A stretch of 64,000 nt of DNA from Massilia sp. H-1 (GTDB lineage Bacteria > Pseudomonadota > Gammaproteobacteria > Burkholderiales > Burkholderiaceae_D), in NCBI GenBank assembly GCA_024703915.1, contig CP087969.1, forward strand, positions 4,092,001 through 4,156,000. The letters run 5' to 3'. Within the stretch, counting starts at the first letter, position 1. Each line of letters begins with the position of its first letter. The notes below the pieces were generated by a model, which was not told where the DNA came from, did no database searches, and saw only the letters and a list, made by a program, of their open reading frames with translations. Below are positions 31,689 to 41,406 of this stretch, in pieces. Made by a program: the position numbers and the translations under genes.

Positions 31689-32338
31689 TCAGGCCAGCCA
31701 CTCGACGTTGTTCTTGCCCAGCGAGGCGGCCAGGCGCGCCCAGCGCGACGAGGCCTGGGCATCGATCTGGTTGCTGGCCGTTTCCGATGCGGCAGCCGCC
31801 GCGCTCGATCTGGGCGTCTTCGGACACGCGCCAGCCGCCCTTGCTCAATTCTTCGCCTATGCCTTCGCGCACGATGCCCGCGTCAAGCGGATTGAGCAGC
31901 AGGATGGCTAAGCTGCTGCAGCACCGGCAGGTAGCCGATCGCTTCGCGCACCAGCGGGATGATCAGTTCGGGCTTGACCTCGAGCGCGGCGCGCAGCATG
32001 CTCTTGGCCAGCTGCAGCGCCAGTTCCAGCACCTCGCTGGCGATGGTTTCGTCGGCCGCCGACAGGGCGTTGCCGAAGGTCACGGCGATCGACTGCAAGT
32101 GTTCCAGTTCGCGGGCGGCGTCGGCGCGGCCGATCGCCATGCCGTCGGCGTGGCTTACCGCATGGCCCTCGTCGTAGCCGATCAGGCGCGCTTCCTCGCG
32201 GATCGCGTTGATGGTGTCTTCGGACGGCAGCTCGGGCTCGGGCGGGCGCTTGGCGATCACGCTCGGGCGTTCGTCGCCGAAGGAGTTCATCTCCCAGCGC
32301 TGGTAAGCGGACTGCAATTCTTTCGGGGTATCAGACAA
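31689..32338 (-). CDS. fliH: Flagellar export ATPase regulator FliH (apparent frameshifts)
   Basis: Peripheral stalk protein binding FliI. TTG start at 32338 overlaps the fliG stop (reading [17 protein letters not shown]). The centre has ARLIGYDEGHAVSHADGMAI and the C-terminal half ELALQLAKSMLRAALEVKPE and LLLNPLDAGIVREGIGEE after repair near 31910 (GGCTAAGC). A second break is near 31797. Ends SLGKNNVEWLA. About 215 aa. Confidence 0.92.
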
Positions 32339-33327
32339 ACGAATCTTCTCCTTTTCCGCCCAGCACGATCTGACCTTCGTCGGACAGGCGGCGCACGATC
32401 TGCAGGATCTGCTTTTGCTGCGCTTCGACTTCGGACAGGCGCACCGGGCCCTTGGAATCTAGGTCTTCGCGCATCATTTCGGCCGCGCTGCGACATGTTC
32501 TTGAAGATCTTTTCGCGCAAGTCTTGCGAGGCGCCCTTGAGCGCGATGATCAGCATTTCCGATTGTACTTCATGCAGCAGCAACTGGATGCCGCGATCGT
32601 CGATATCGATGATGTTGTCGAACACGAACATTTCGTCCATGATTTTCTGGGCCATGTCGTTGTCGTAGTTCTTGATGTTGTCCATCACCGAACCTTCTTG
32701 CTCGCCGCTCATGAAGTTGAGGATTTCGGCGGCCGCGCGCACCCCGCCCAGCGACGATTTCTTGATGTTTTCGTTACCCGAGAGCAGCTTGGTGAGCACG
32801 TCGTTCAGTTCGCGCAGCGCGGCTTAGCTGCACCCCCGTCCAGGGTGGCGATGCGCAGCACCACGTCGTTGCGCAGGCGGTCGGTGAAATTGGCCAGGAT
32901 TTCGCAGGCCTGGTCGCGCTCGAGGTGGACCAGGATGGTGGCGATGATTTGCGGGTGCTCGTTGCGGATCAGTTCCGACACCGAGGAAGCGTCCATCCAC
33001 TTCCAGGCTTTCGATGCCGGACGCGTCCTTGCCGCCCAGGATGCGCGACAGCAGCACCGAGGCCTTGTCGTCGCCCAGCGCCTTGGTCAATACCTGGCGG
33101 ATGTATTCGTCCGAATCGAGGCCGACCGTCGAATTGAGCTCGGTCTGGTGGCGGAAGGCGTCCAGCACCGTGACCACCTGTTCGTGCTGGACTGCCTTCA
33201 TGGTGGCCATGGCCGCGCCCAGCTTGAGCACTTCGCGCGGACCGAGAAAGCGCATCACCTCGGCCGCCTCGGCTTCGCCGAGCGCGAGCATCAGGATCGC
33301 CGCTTTTTGGATGCCGTTATCATTCAT
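32331..33327 (-). CDS. fliG: Flagellar motor switch protein FliG (apparent frameshifts)
   Basis: C-ring torque protein. [20 protein letters not shown] start; middle [24 protein letters not shown] armadillo motifs with EHPQ; C-terminal domain with [20 protein letters not shown] and [20 protein letters not shown]. Breaks near 33002, 32824 (GGCTTAGC), 32490 and 32459. About 331 aa. The stop overlaps the TTG start of fliH. Confidence 0.94.
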
Positions 33328-34998
33328 TTGTGCCTACCCATGCTTTGACGACATTGGCCACCACGCGCGGATCTTCCTTGGCCAGCGCCTTGGCCATGGC
33401 CAGATTCTCGCGGTAACCCTTGTTCTGGTTCGATTCCATTTCTTCCAGCTGGCTGCGGGCGCCACCGCCTGGGCTTCTTCCTCGGTCAGCGGTGGCGGCG
33501 GCTTGGGCAGCGGCGGCACGTCGGAAATCTCGTCGAGCTTGCGCATGACCGGGCGCAGCAGCGGGCGCAGGAAGCGCAGGAACAGGTACAGCACCAGGAT
33601 CACGCCGATCACGCCCTTGCCGACTTCCTTGAGCCAGGCGATCAGTTCCGGATCGCGCCACCAGGCCACGGTGTCCGGCGGCGGCACCGGCTTGTCGACC
33701 CCGTCGAAGGGCGCGTTCTTGACCGTCAGGGTGTCGCCCCGGTCTTTCGAGTAGCCCATCGCTTCGCGCACCAGGGCGTCGATCTGGGCCACTTCGGCGG
33801 CCGTCAGTGCCTGGATGCGCACCTTGCCGGTCTTGTCGTCGACGATGCGGCGGTAGTTGACCAGCACGCCCACGGTCAGGCGCTTGATGCCGCCCATCGG
33901 CTTCTGTTCGTAGCGGATGGTCTTGTCGACTTCGTAATTGGTGGTGGCATCCTTGCGCATATTGCCGCTGCCGGGGCTGCCCGCGACCGGGGCGCCGCCC
34001 GCGATCGGGGCGGTGGCCGCACCCGGCGGCTGGTTCGACAGCGCGCCCGGCACGCCGGCCGCCGGGGGCCGGCAGGGTTGCCCGCTTCCGAGGTGGTCTG
34101 GCTGCGGATCGAGGAGGGTTCCGGCGGCGAATTCGGCTTGTACTGCTCGGCGGCCGTGTCGACCTGGGCGAAGTCGATGTCGGCCGACGCTTCGGCGCGC
34201 ACATTGCCGCGCCCGACCAGCGGGGTGATCAGCGACTCGACCTGGCGGATGATGCCTTCCTGGATCTGGGCGATGTACTTGAGCTGGTTCGGATCGAGCT
34301 GCTTGGGGCCGCCCTGCTTGCTGGTGTCCGACAGCAGGTTGCCGTTCTGGTCGACCACGGTCACGTTCGAGGCCGAAGCAATTCCGGCACGCTCGAAGCG
34401 ACCAGGTGCACGATGGCGCTGACCTGGGCCGGATCGAGCGCGCGCCCGGTCTGCAGGTTGAGCAGGACCGAGGCGGTCGGTTTTTGCTGTTCGCGCACGA
34501 ACACCGACGGTTTCGGCAGCGCCAGGTGCACGCGCGCGGTGCCGACCGCGGCCAGCGACTGGATCGAGCGCGCCAGTTCGCCTTCGAGCGAGCGCTGGTA
34601 ATTGACTTGTTCGTGGAACTGGGACACGCCCAGCTTCTGGTTTTCCATCAGTTCGAAGCCGACATTGCCGCCCTTGGGCAAGCCCTGGGCCGCCAGCTTC
34701 AGGCGCGCGTCGTGCACGCGGTCGGCCGCCACCATGATGGCGCCGCCGCCGTCGGAGAACTTGTAGGGGATCGCCATCTGGTCGAGCTGGGCCGTGATGG
34801 CGCCGCCATCCTGGTCGCTGACGTTGGCAAACAGCACGCGGTATTCCGGCTTCTGGCTCCACATCCAGACCCCGGCCATGATGCACAGCACCAGCGCGAT
34901 GCTTAGGCGCCGACGACAATGTTCTTGCCGAACTGGGTTTGCAGGAACGAGGGCCTGGCGTTGATGTCGACGAGGTCTTCAGCGGTGGCTGCTGCCAT
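33320..34998 (-). CDS. fliF: MS-ring protein FliF (apparent frameshifts)
   Basis: Base of the motor, and housing for the export gate. MAAATAEDLVDINARPSFLQ start; TM1 ALVLCIMAGVWMWS; YscJ-like domain with FANVSDQDGGAITAQLDQMA and LARSIQSLAAVGTARVHLAL; second TM GKGVIGVILVLYLFLRFLRP and the FliG-binding tail ENLAMAKALAKEDPRVVANV. Breaks near 34905 (CCTAAGC), 34381, 34065 and 33465. About 555 aa. Overlaps fliG by eight bases. Confidence 0.94.
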
Positions 34999-35180
34999 GA
35001 TGGGTCTTCCGGAAAATGGGGCTCAAGACAACATTATGGGTGGGCAGGGCGGCGCTCAATCGCTGAAACAGAGCCCCCTTTTGCCCCTTGCTCCTGTGAA
35101 AAACTGGCGCTGGCGCTGATATTCTGACAGCCTGACTTAACTTGTGTACACATTGTACTCGCGTGCAATTGGAGAACAGC

Positions 35181-35535
35181 ATGAACGTAGGAGCGATCGA
35201 CAGCAGCAGGATCGAAGCCATGATGGCCCAGCTCAAGGCCGCCGCCAGCAAGCCTAGCCGCTTCCGCGCTTGGCGCCGGGCGCCGTGGCCGCCGGGCAGC
35301 CGGCCTAAGCCGCGTGGACTTTGCCGACGCCCTGAAAAACAGCATTGCCGAAGTGAGCGAGGCGCAAACCAAGGCGGGCGCGCTGGGCAAGGCCTTCACC
35401 ATGGGCGATGAACGCGTGAGCCTGTCGGACGTGATGGTGTCGATGCAAAAGGCCAGCATCGGTTTCCAGGCCACCGTGCAAGTGCGCAACAAGCTGGTAT
35501 CGGCTTATCACGAAATCATGAACATGCAAGTCTAG
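35181..35535 (+). CDS. fliE: MS-ring/rod junction protein FliE (apparent frameshifts)
   Basis: Links FliF ring to rod. MNVGAIDSSRIEAMMAQLKA start, C-terminal DFADALKNSIAEVSEAQ, ERVSLSDVMVSMQKASIGFQ and VRNKLVSAYHEIMNMQV. Breaks near 35252 (CCTAGC) and 35305 (CCTAAGC). GGAGAACAGC precedes the ATG. Divergent from fliF across 182 bases that should hold both promoters. About 117 aa. Confidence 0.93.
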
Positions 35536-35540
35536 GGCTG

Positions 35541-36275
35541 TTAGCTGAGCCCGGCGGCGCGCATTGCGTTCGCGCTCGAGGAAGGTGATGTAGCGTTGCA
35601 CGGCCGACATGCTTAGACGCAGACATATTGCTGAACTGGCAGCCCAGGCGGCGGTTGGTCTTGCTGTTAAGCAGGGTCAGGTCGATCGAGTTGCGGATCT
35701 GCAGGGTGCAGGTCACCACGCCCACGTCGGGCAAATCGAGGCGGCAATTGGTGTATTCATTGCCGATCGTGTTGCCCAGCACCAGCTTGTTGTCGAGAAT
35801 CGAAAATCCCCCCACAACTGATATCGGCGATCGGGAAACTGCCCATGCCGCCGCCATGCTCGAGCGGCAGGGGGATGCTCACGCGCACCGGATTGCTGAC
35901 CGGCGTGCTCATGCGGTAGTACTCGCGCCGCTGCAGGCGGATCAGCGATTCGGGAATCGCGGCGGTGAAGGCGGGGCTGCCTTCGAAGTTGCTGGCCACC
36001 AGACCGTCGGTACTGAACAGGATGCGGATCTTGTCGAGCGTTGTCTCGAAGCCAAGTTTGTTCGCGGTCAGGGCGCGCTTGTTCTGGTCGGCGGCGGGCG
36101 AGCAGTCGAGCACGATGGTGCCGCGTTCGGCATCGACTTCGAGGATGGTGGTGACGCAGACGTCGGCTTCGCCGCGGATCAGCATCCGGATCAGCTGCTT
36201 GTTGGCCTGGATCTGGCGCAACAGGACGATGATTTCGCGGCGCGATTCAACTTGATAGTCATGCCAGTTGTCCAT
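35541..36275 (-). CDS. ycgR: Flagellar brake protein YcgR, c-di-GMP-binding PilZ domain (apparent frameshifts)
   Basis: c-di-GMP effector that slows the motor. YcgR-type N-terminal domain with YQVESRREIIVLLRQIQANK and GTIVLDCSPAADQNKRAL. The PilZ signature RxxxR is seen in LQRREYYRMSTPVSNPVRVS, followed by ADISCGGFSI (the D/NxSxxG motif, spanning a break near 35812). Further breaks near 35612 (GCTTAGAC) and 35552. The end by repair is TAA at 35541-35543. ATG 36275 gives MDNWHDYQVE; an in-frame ATG at 36296 is the alternative. Confidence 0.88.
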
Positions 36276-36321
36276 ACTCGCATCGCTCGCTTGCATTCGG
36301 AAGCCATTGTCTAGGGGGCGA

Positions 36322-36647
36322 TTAACAGTGCTTAAGCATGCCATGGGGGCTGGCAGCGCTTGCCCGGAACGTTGCGCTGCTTCAATATGATATAGCCAGG
36401 CCAGCAGTTCCGCAATGGCCCGGTACAGGGCGGGCGGGATCTGTTGATCGAGGTCCAGGTCCATCAGCATGGCCACCAGTTCGCGCGATTCGTGCACGAA
36501 CACGCCTACCTCTTTGGCCCGTTCGATGATCTGTTCGGCCACCATGCCCTTGCCCTTGGCCACGACCTTGGGCGCAGCTTCGCCGTTGCGGTAAGCCAGG
36601 GCCACGGCCGACTGGCGGCGCGGCGGGCCGTGTTCGCCGTTATTCAT
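36322..36647 (-). CDS. fhlB: FhlB: stand-alone FlhB C-terminal-domain protein (apparent frameshift at end)
   Basis: Small EscU/YscU/FlhB-cytoplasmic-domain protein without membrane segments. RRQSAVALAYRNGEAAPKVV, EVGVFVHESRELVAMLMDLD and IPPALYRAIAELLAWLYHIE parallel the FlhB tail (HYAVALKY..., [27 protein letters not shown]). The NPTH cleavage motif is replaced by RRQS. The C-terminus is damaged by GCTTAAGC at 36331; repair gives a stop at 36322-36324. ATG at 36647 or 36650 overlaps the stop of the FliK-like gene. Confidence 0.85.
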
Positions 36648-37755
36648 CATGCGGCGCAGCGCAGCGCCGATCGAGAGCGAGGACAGCGGGGTGCCGGCCG
36701 CCTGCATCGCCGCTTCCAGGCGCGCCGCGTGGGCGCGCAGCACGGGACTGGCGTCGGCGCCGGCGTCTAGCTGCAGGTGCAATTGCTCGCCGCGCAGGGC
36801 AAAGCGGGCGCCGATCTCGCCCAGCAGGGCAAAGCGCAGCTTGAGCGCGCTTTGCCAGCCCGGTTCGGGCTCGGCCTCGCCCTGGCCGCGGCTGCCCTCG
36901 GATTCGTCGCGCTGGATTTCCCAGCGCATTTCCTGGCCCGGCCAGACCTGGCCCTGCCAGGCCACGCGGGCCTGCTCCTGGGTTTGCAGCTGCAGATTGA
37001 TCAGCTGGGCGGCGACCGGATCGGTGGCGCTGGCCGGGCGCAGCATCTGGGGCTCCTGGCCGAGGTCGGCCAGCGAACGTTGCCCGGCCGACCATTCGGC
37101 CACGTGCGATTCGTAAAACAGGCCGCTCTTGCCGACCGCGTCTTTCAGGGCCGCGGCCAGCTGCTCGGGCGGCGGGTTCGGATGGGGGCTGAGCGCGGTC
37201 TTGGCGACGATGGTGTCGCCGTGCGACTGCGCCATCGCCATGCCGAGCACATTCGAGAGCACGCGCGCCGTTTCGCTCAGGGTCACGGGCGCCGCGCCCG
37301 GCAGGGCCGGGGCCGGATCGGCGCCGACAGCAGCTGGCCCAGCGCGGCCGCGCTGGCCTGGGTGCGGGTGGTGGCGGCGCCTTCGTCGGCGCCATCGAGA
37401 TAGGGCGCGGCGGCAGCCATGGGCGGGGCTTCGGCTTCGAACTGGGTCAGCTGGCCTAGGCCTGGCCTTCGACCTGGAAGGTGGGGCGCGGGGTGAGCGA
37501 GATCAGCGTCATCGGCACCGACTTGCCCGCTTCTGCGCCGGGCGGCAACTGCATGCGGGCGGCGGTGCCGCCCACTTTCACGAGAAAGCTGCCGTCATTC
37601 AAGCGGGTCAGGATGTCGCCCTGGACATGGCGCCCGACCATGGCGGCCAGCGAGCGGGTGAACGCTTCCTGGCGCGGGTCGGCGACCGGGGACAGGCGCG
37701 CGCTGGCGTCCGGGCGTCCGACCGGCGTGATGCTGATGTCGGCCCGGGGCAGCAT
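36640..37755 (-). CDS. Second FliK-like hook-length control family protein (apparent frameshifts)
   Basis: About 370 aa, start MLPRADISITPVGRPDASAR. N-terminal HVQGDILTRLNDGSFLVKVG, low-complexity middle, and a C-terminal Flg_hook-like domain with WQSALKLRFALLGEIGARFA, LRGEQLHLQLDAGADASPVL and LEAAMQAAGTPLSSLSI. Breaks near 37457 (CCTAGGCC) and 37320. The expected stop (GAT GAA TAA) is at 36640 in another frame; as written the frame runs into FhlB, probably through a miscall near 36660. Paired with FhlB, it may be a second substrate-switch module. Confidence 0.75.
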
Positions 37756-37764
37756 CGCCTGTCC

Positions 37765-38091
37765 TTAGCCGCCGTAGGCGTGCGAGACGCGGCGCTGGTT
37801 GCCGCTGTTGCTGATCAGGGCCGACAGCTGGGCCATCCACGGCATGGTGAGGTCGCGGATGCGGCGGTCGTCGTCGAGCATCTGGCGGATCGCCCGCACC
37901 TTGCGTTCGCGGTTGGGACCGGCCAGGGCCAGCGCCGGTTCGCTGTCCTTCAATTGTTTGGTGTAGGCGGCGCACTGCTGCTCGAGCAGCACCAGGCGGT
38001 CCCAGTCGCTGCTTTCGGCGGCCTGGACCATTTGTTCGGTGATGCCCATCATTGCTTCGTAGACCGTGACCACTTCCTGACTAGTCATCAT
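37765..38091 (-). CDS. fliT: Flagellar chaperone FliT
   Basis: Small helical chaperone of FliD. MMTSQEVVTVYEAMMGITEQ, then SDWDRLVLLEQQCAAYTKQL and KVRAIRQMLDDDRRIRDLTM. Intact from 38091 (ATG ATG) to TAA; the start overlaps the repaired fliS stop (ATGATGA). About 108 aa. Confidence 0.88.
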   Translation of the reverse strand: MMTSQEVVTVYEAMMGITEQMVQAAESSDWDRLVLLEQQCAAYTKQLKDSEPALALAGPNRERKVRAIRQMLDDDRRIRDLTMPWMAQLSALISNSGNQRRVSHAYGG

Positions 38092-38553
38092 GCTTAAGCG
38101 CTCGCGTAGGTGAGTGGAGAGGAGACCGCCGCGCCGCGGGGGCCGGGGTAAACTGCACGGCCGATGAGGTTTCGATCGCATTCCAGGCGCTGCGCAGGTC
38201 GCCCAGCAGCTTTTGCACTTCTTCCAGGATGCTGACGTCGTTTTTCAGGTTCGCCTGCAGCAGGCGCGTGCCCATGTATTCGTACAGGGCATCGAGTCCC
38301 TCGGCGATTTCGCCATCGCTTTTTTGTCGAGCGAGGCGCGCAAGCCGCTGTCGATGATCAGGATGGCCTTGGAAATGGCTTCGCCCTTGGCCGCGATATT
38401 GTTGGCCTTCATGTTGACGATGGCCGCGCCGAGCGCCTTCATGGCGCCGTCGAACAGCATCACGATCAACTGGTGCGGACTGGCCGAACTGACCCCGGTC
38501 TCGACGCCCACTTTGGCGTAGGCGTTGACGCCGTATTGCTTGGATCCGAACAT
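38088..38553 (-). CDS. fliS: Flagellin export chaperone FliS (apparent frameshifts)
   Basis: Chaperone binding the flagellin C-terminus. MFGSKQYGVNAYAKVGVETG and SPHQLIVMLFDGAMKALGAA are diagnostic; the middle helix is AISKAILIIDSGLRASLD; the C-terminal helix is LKNDVSILEEVQKLLGDLRS. A break near 38321 (homopolymer or GC loss) and a GCTTAAGC at 38092-38099 right at the end. About 153 aa. Confidence 0.93.
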
Positions 38554-38570
38554 GGTGATGTGCTCCTAGA

Positions 38571-41229
38571 TTATTTCGTCTGCGCCGACAGGGCGGCCAG
38601 CTGCTGGGTCAGGAAAGTCGAGGTCTGGCTCATGCTCGAGATCGAGACGTCCAGTGCCGTGTATTGCGCGCGGTAGCGCTTTTCAATGTCGCCCAGGCGC
38701 AGACCGAAGTCTTCCTTCTGGCGGGTGATGGTCTTGATGCTGGCGCTGATGCCGTCGGTGCGGTAGATGATCAAGCCCTTGGCACCGAGGAAACCGTTGG
38801 TCAGATTGGTCAGCTGGTAGGCATAGCCCTGCGAGAAGCCGACCGTGCCGCGCGCCGAGGGGCGCCGCCGGTGACTTCGATCTTCAGGCCGTCGGCGTCC
38901 GAGCCCTTGCCGGTCAGGATTTGTCCGGAGCTAGGCCGCGGCCTGGCCGCCGATGGTGCTTAGCCACGTCGATGCTTAAAGCTGGGGGGGGGCCGCGCCG
39001 AAGATGTCGGCGAAGGTGGTGCCGGAACTCGAGTTGAGCTTGATGTTCGAGATCGACCCGTACTTGGTCGAGGCGATCTGCAGCTTGCCGTTGTCGTCCA
39101 CGGTCGCATTGACGGCCAGCTCATTGCTGGCGAAGCTGCCCGCGCCGTTGATGGCCGACTGGAACAGCGTGGCCAGCTGGGCCGGGGTATAGGTGCTTAA
39201 CCGCCAGGGTGAAGCTGGCAGTGCGGTTGGCGGTGACGGGATCGGTTTCGTTGAGCGTCACGCTCCAGGTGGTGTTGGCGGCGATGGTGGTGGTCGGCGC
39301 CAGCGCGTTGTCGCTCAGCAGCGTGCCCTTGGTGGCCAGGGCCGTGATGTTGACCCCGTATTCGCCCGGCTTGGTGGCCGCGGTCGAACTCTGGAACTGG
39401 ACCAGCGAGTCGGACGCCTTGCCGACCGCGGCGAACACGCCCGCCACATCCTTGAAGTTGGTCTTGATCGCCTTGTCGAGCTTGGCGTTGTCGAGCGAGA
39501 GCGTGCCGTCTTTCTGGAAGCTGATGCCGACCTGGGACAGGGACTTGAAGTCGCCCGTCAAGCCCGTGATGCCCTGGGTGAGCTGCTTGCGCAGCTGGGT
39601 CTGCAGGTTTTGCACGGTCGAGTCGCCCAGCAGCGCGCCTAGCCTTCTTCGATTCCGGGTTGTAGCTGGTGACGTCCTTGATCGATTTGTTCAGGTCGTT
39701 GTACGCCTTCACGAACGCGGCCACGCCGGTCTTGACGGCGGAAGTGTCCTGCGAGACCACCAGGTTGGCCTTGCCGACCGTGCCGATGGTCAGGCTGATG
39801 CCTTCGATGGCGTCGGGCACGGTGCTCGTTTCGCTGGTGATGGCGATCCCGTTCACATTGAGCAGGGTGCTCTGGGCCGCGGTGCTCTGGGTCAGGCTCT
39901 GGGCGCCGCCCGGGTCGTGCCCGAGCAGGGCCGCGATGTCGGTGTCGACCGGGCCGCCGCCGGTGCTTAAGCCACGCTGATCTTCATGCTCGAGGCGGCG
40001 CCGGTCTTGGTGGAGGTGAGCACCAGGTGGTTCGGGGTGGCGCTGCCGTCCGAGACGATGGTGGCGGTGACGCCCACATTGGCCTTGTTGATGGCGTCGC
40101 GGATGCCTTGCAGGGAATTGTTGCTCGCGTCGATGACGACGCTGCCGCTGATCTGGCTGGCGTTCTGGGTGAAGGTGGCGCCCAGGTAGCTGCCGCCGGT
40201 GCCTGCCGTCAGGCTTAGCCAGGGCGGTATTGCTGCTTAAGCCACGGTGATCGGCGAGGAACTGCTCGATACCAGGCGGATGCTGCTGGTGGCGGTCAGC
40301 GAGGAGCCGCCGTTGGCGGTCAGGGGCTAGAAGCTTGCCGACGCCGCCGGTGACGGTGCCGGTGACCGCTTCGGCGATCACGATGTTCAGAACCGTCGGC
40401 GGCGCTAAATTGCAGGGTGCTTAAAGGGCGGCGGTGCCGGTAAACGTGATGCTTAAGCCGCGGCCAGCGCGGTGGTGGTCGGGGTCGAGCCGGTCAGGGC
40501 CGCGTCAATCGAGGCGGCATTGACGTTGCCGGTGCCGAGATCGACGCCGCCGACCGTGAGCGCATAGGTGCCGCCGGTCGCGTCGACGTTGCCAAAGCCG
40601 CTGAACACGGTGGCGCCGGTGCTGGTCGGCTGGGCGCTGGCGGTCACGCCCGAGGTGGCGCTCTTGGCATTGATGGCTTCGGCCAGGGCCTTGGCGCTGC
40701 GGGTGGCCGAATCGGTGGCAATGGCGGTGCCATTGATCGAGAGCGAACCGTTGGCGATGCCGCCGCTGGCCACGCCGGCGCCCAGCGCTGCTTAGCTAGC
40801 CAGGCCGAAGCTGCCGCCGGTGGTGGTGCCGAGCTGGAACGAGAGCGTGGTGCTGTTGCCGCTGCCGATGGCGGCCGTGGTGCTCAGGCGCCCGGCCGTG
40901 GCCAGGGTCTGGGCCGAGGCGATCTGGGTCACGTCGACCTTGTAGGTGCCGGGCACGGCCTTGCTGGTGGCGGTGCCGACCATGACGTCGGTATTGGTCG
41001 AAATGGCGGTGTTGGACATGAAACTGGAGAGCGACGTCAGGCTGGCCAGGGAGCCCTGGAAGCCGCTCACGGCGCCCGTGATCGAGCCGAGCGCGGTCAG
41101 CTTGGCATTAAAAGCGGCAACTTTCTTGTCGAAGGTGGCAAGCGGCGCGGCTTCGACGGCCATCAGCTTCGAGATGATGCCCTCGACGTCGATGAGGCCG
41201 GAACCTATGCCCAGTGATGAGATGCCCAC
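38571..41229 (-). CDS. fliD: Filament cap protein FliD, unusually long (many apparent frameshifts)
   Basis: Cap under which flagellin polymerises. GTG start at 41229 with GGAG seven bases upstream; the protein begins MGISSLGIGSGLIDVEGIIS. N-terminal FliD_N block GSITGAVSGFQGSLASLTS; C-terminal half LVSSQDTSAVKT-like FliD_C (AFVKAYNDLNKSIKDVTSYN, TQLRKQLTQGITGLTGDFKS, SQVGISFQKDGTLSLDNAKL) and tail DIEKRYRAQYTALDVSISSM. The span allows about 880 aa, longer than the usual 450-700, with Gly/Ala/Thr-rich repeats in the middle. Breaks at many CTTAAG/CTTAG sites (38950-40800). Confidence 0.9.
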
Positions 41230-41264
41230 GTTTTTTCTCCAGTAGAAAGCAACAGTATGTGTTG

Positions 41265-41291
41265 TTAACGGCAGTTTCGAAGCCGACTTGA
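41265..41291 (-). promoter_or_regulatory. Sigma28 (FliA) promoter of fliD
   Basis: Minus strand TCAAGTCG, 11-base spacer, GCCGTTAA; the -10 matches the consensus GCCGATAA at seven of eight positions and the spacing is exact. It sits 36 bases before the GTG start of fliD. Confidence 0.65.
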
Positions 41292-41342
41292 GAGCGGGTT
41301 TTACCTCTTACTTCGAGAAATGATGGGTGAAAAGAAACGAAA

Positions 41343-41374
41343 AATCCCCGGCTGGAAGGCTCCAGCCGGGGATT
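41343..41374 (-). terminator. Rho-independent terminator after the first flagellin
   Basis: Thirteen-base stem AATCCCCGGCTGG/CCAGCCGGGGATT around AAGGCT, with T-rich sequence after it on the minus strand (plus-strand AAAAA to the left). It lies about 33 bases past the flagellin stop at 41407. Confidence 0.85.
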
Positions 41375-41406
41375 CAATACTACACCTGAACGTGTCAGGA
41401 AGCTTG

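Noticed and set aside
31070..32668. Plus-strand 532-aa open frame opposite fliI and fliH
   Set aside because: Antisense shadow; no start context and Arg/Ala-rich composition.
35757..37286. Single 509-aa protein fusing a FliK-like domain, FhlB and YcgR
   Set aside because: The three families are normally separate; a natural overlapping stop/start lies at 36640-36650, and the FhlB-YcgR joint is a GCTTAAGC site at 36331.
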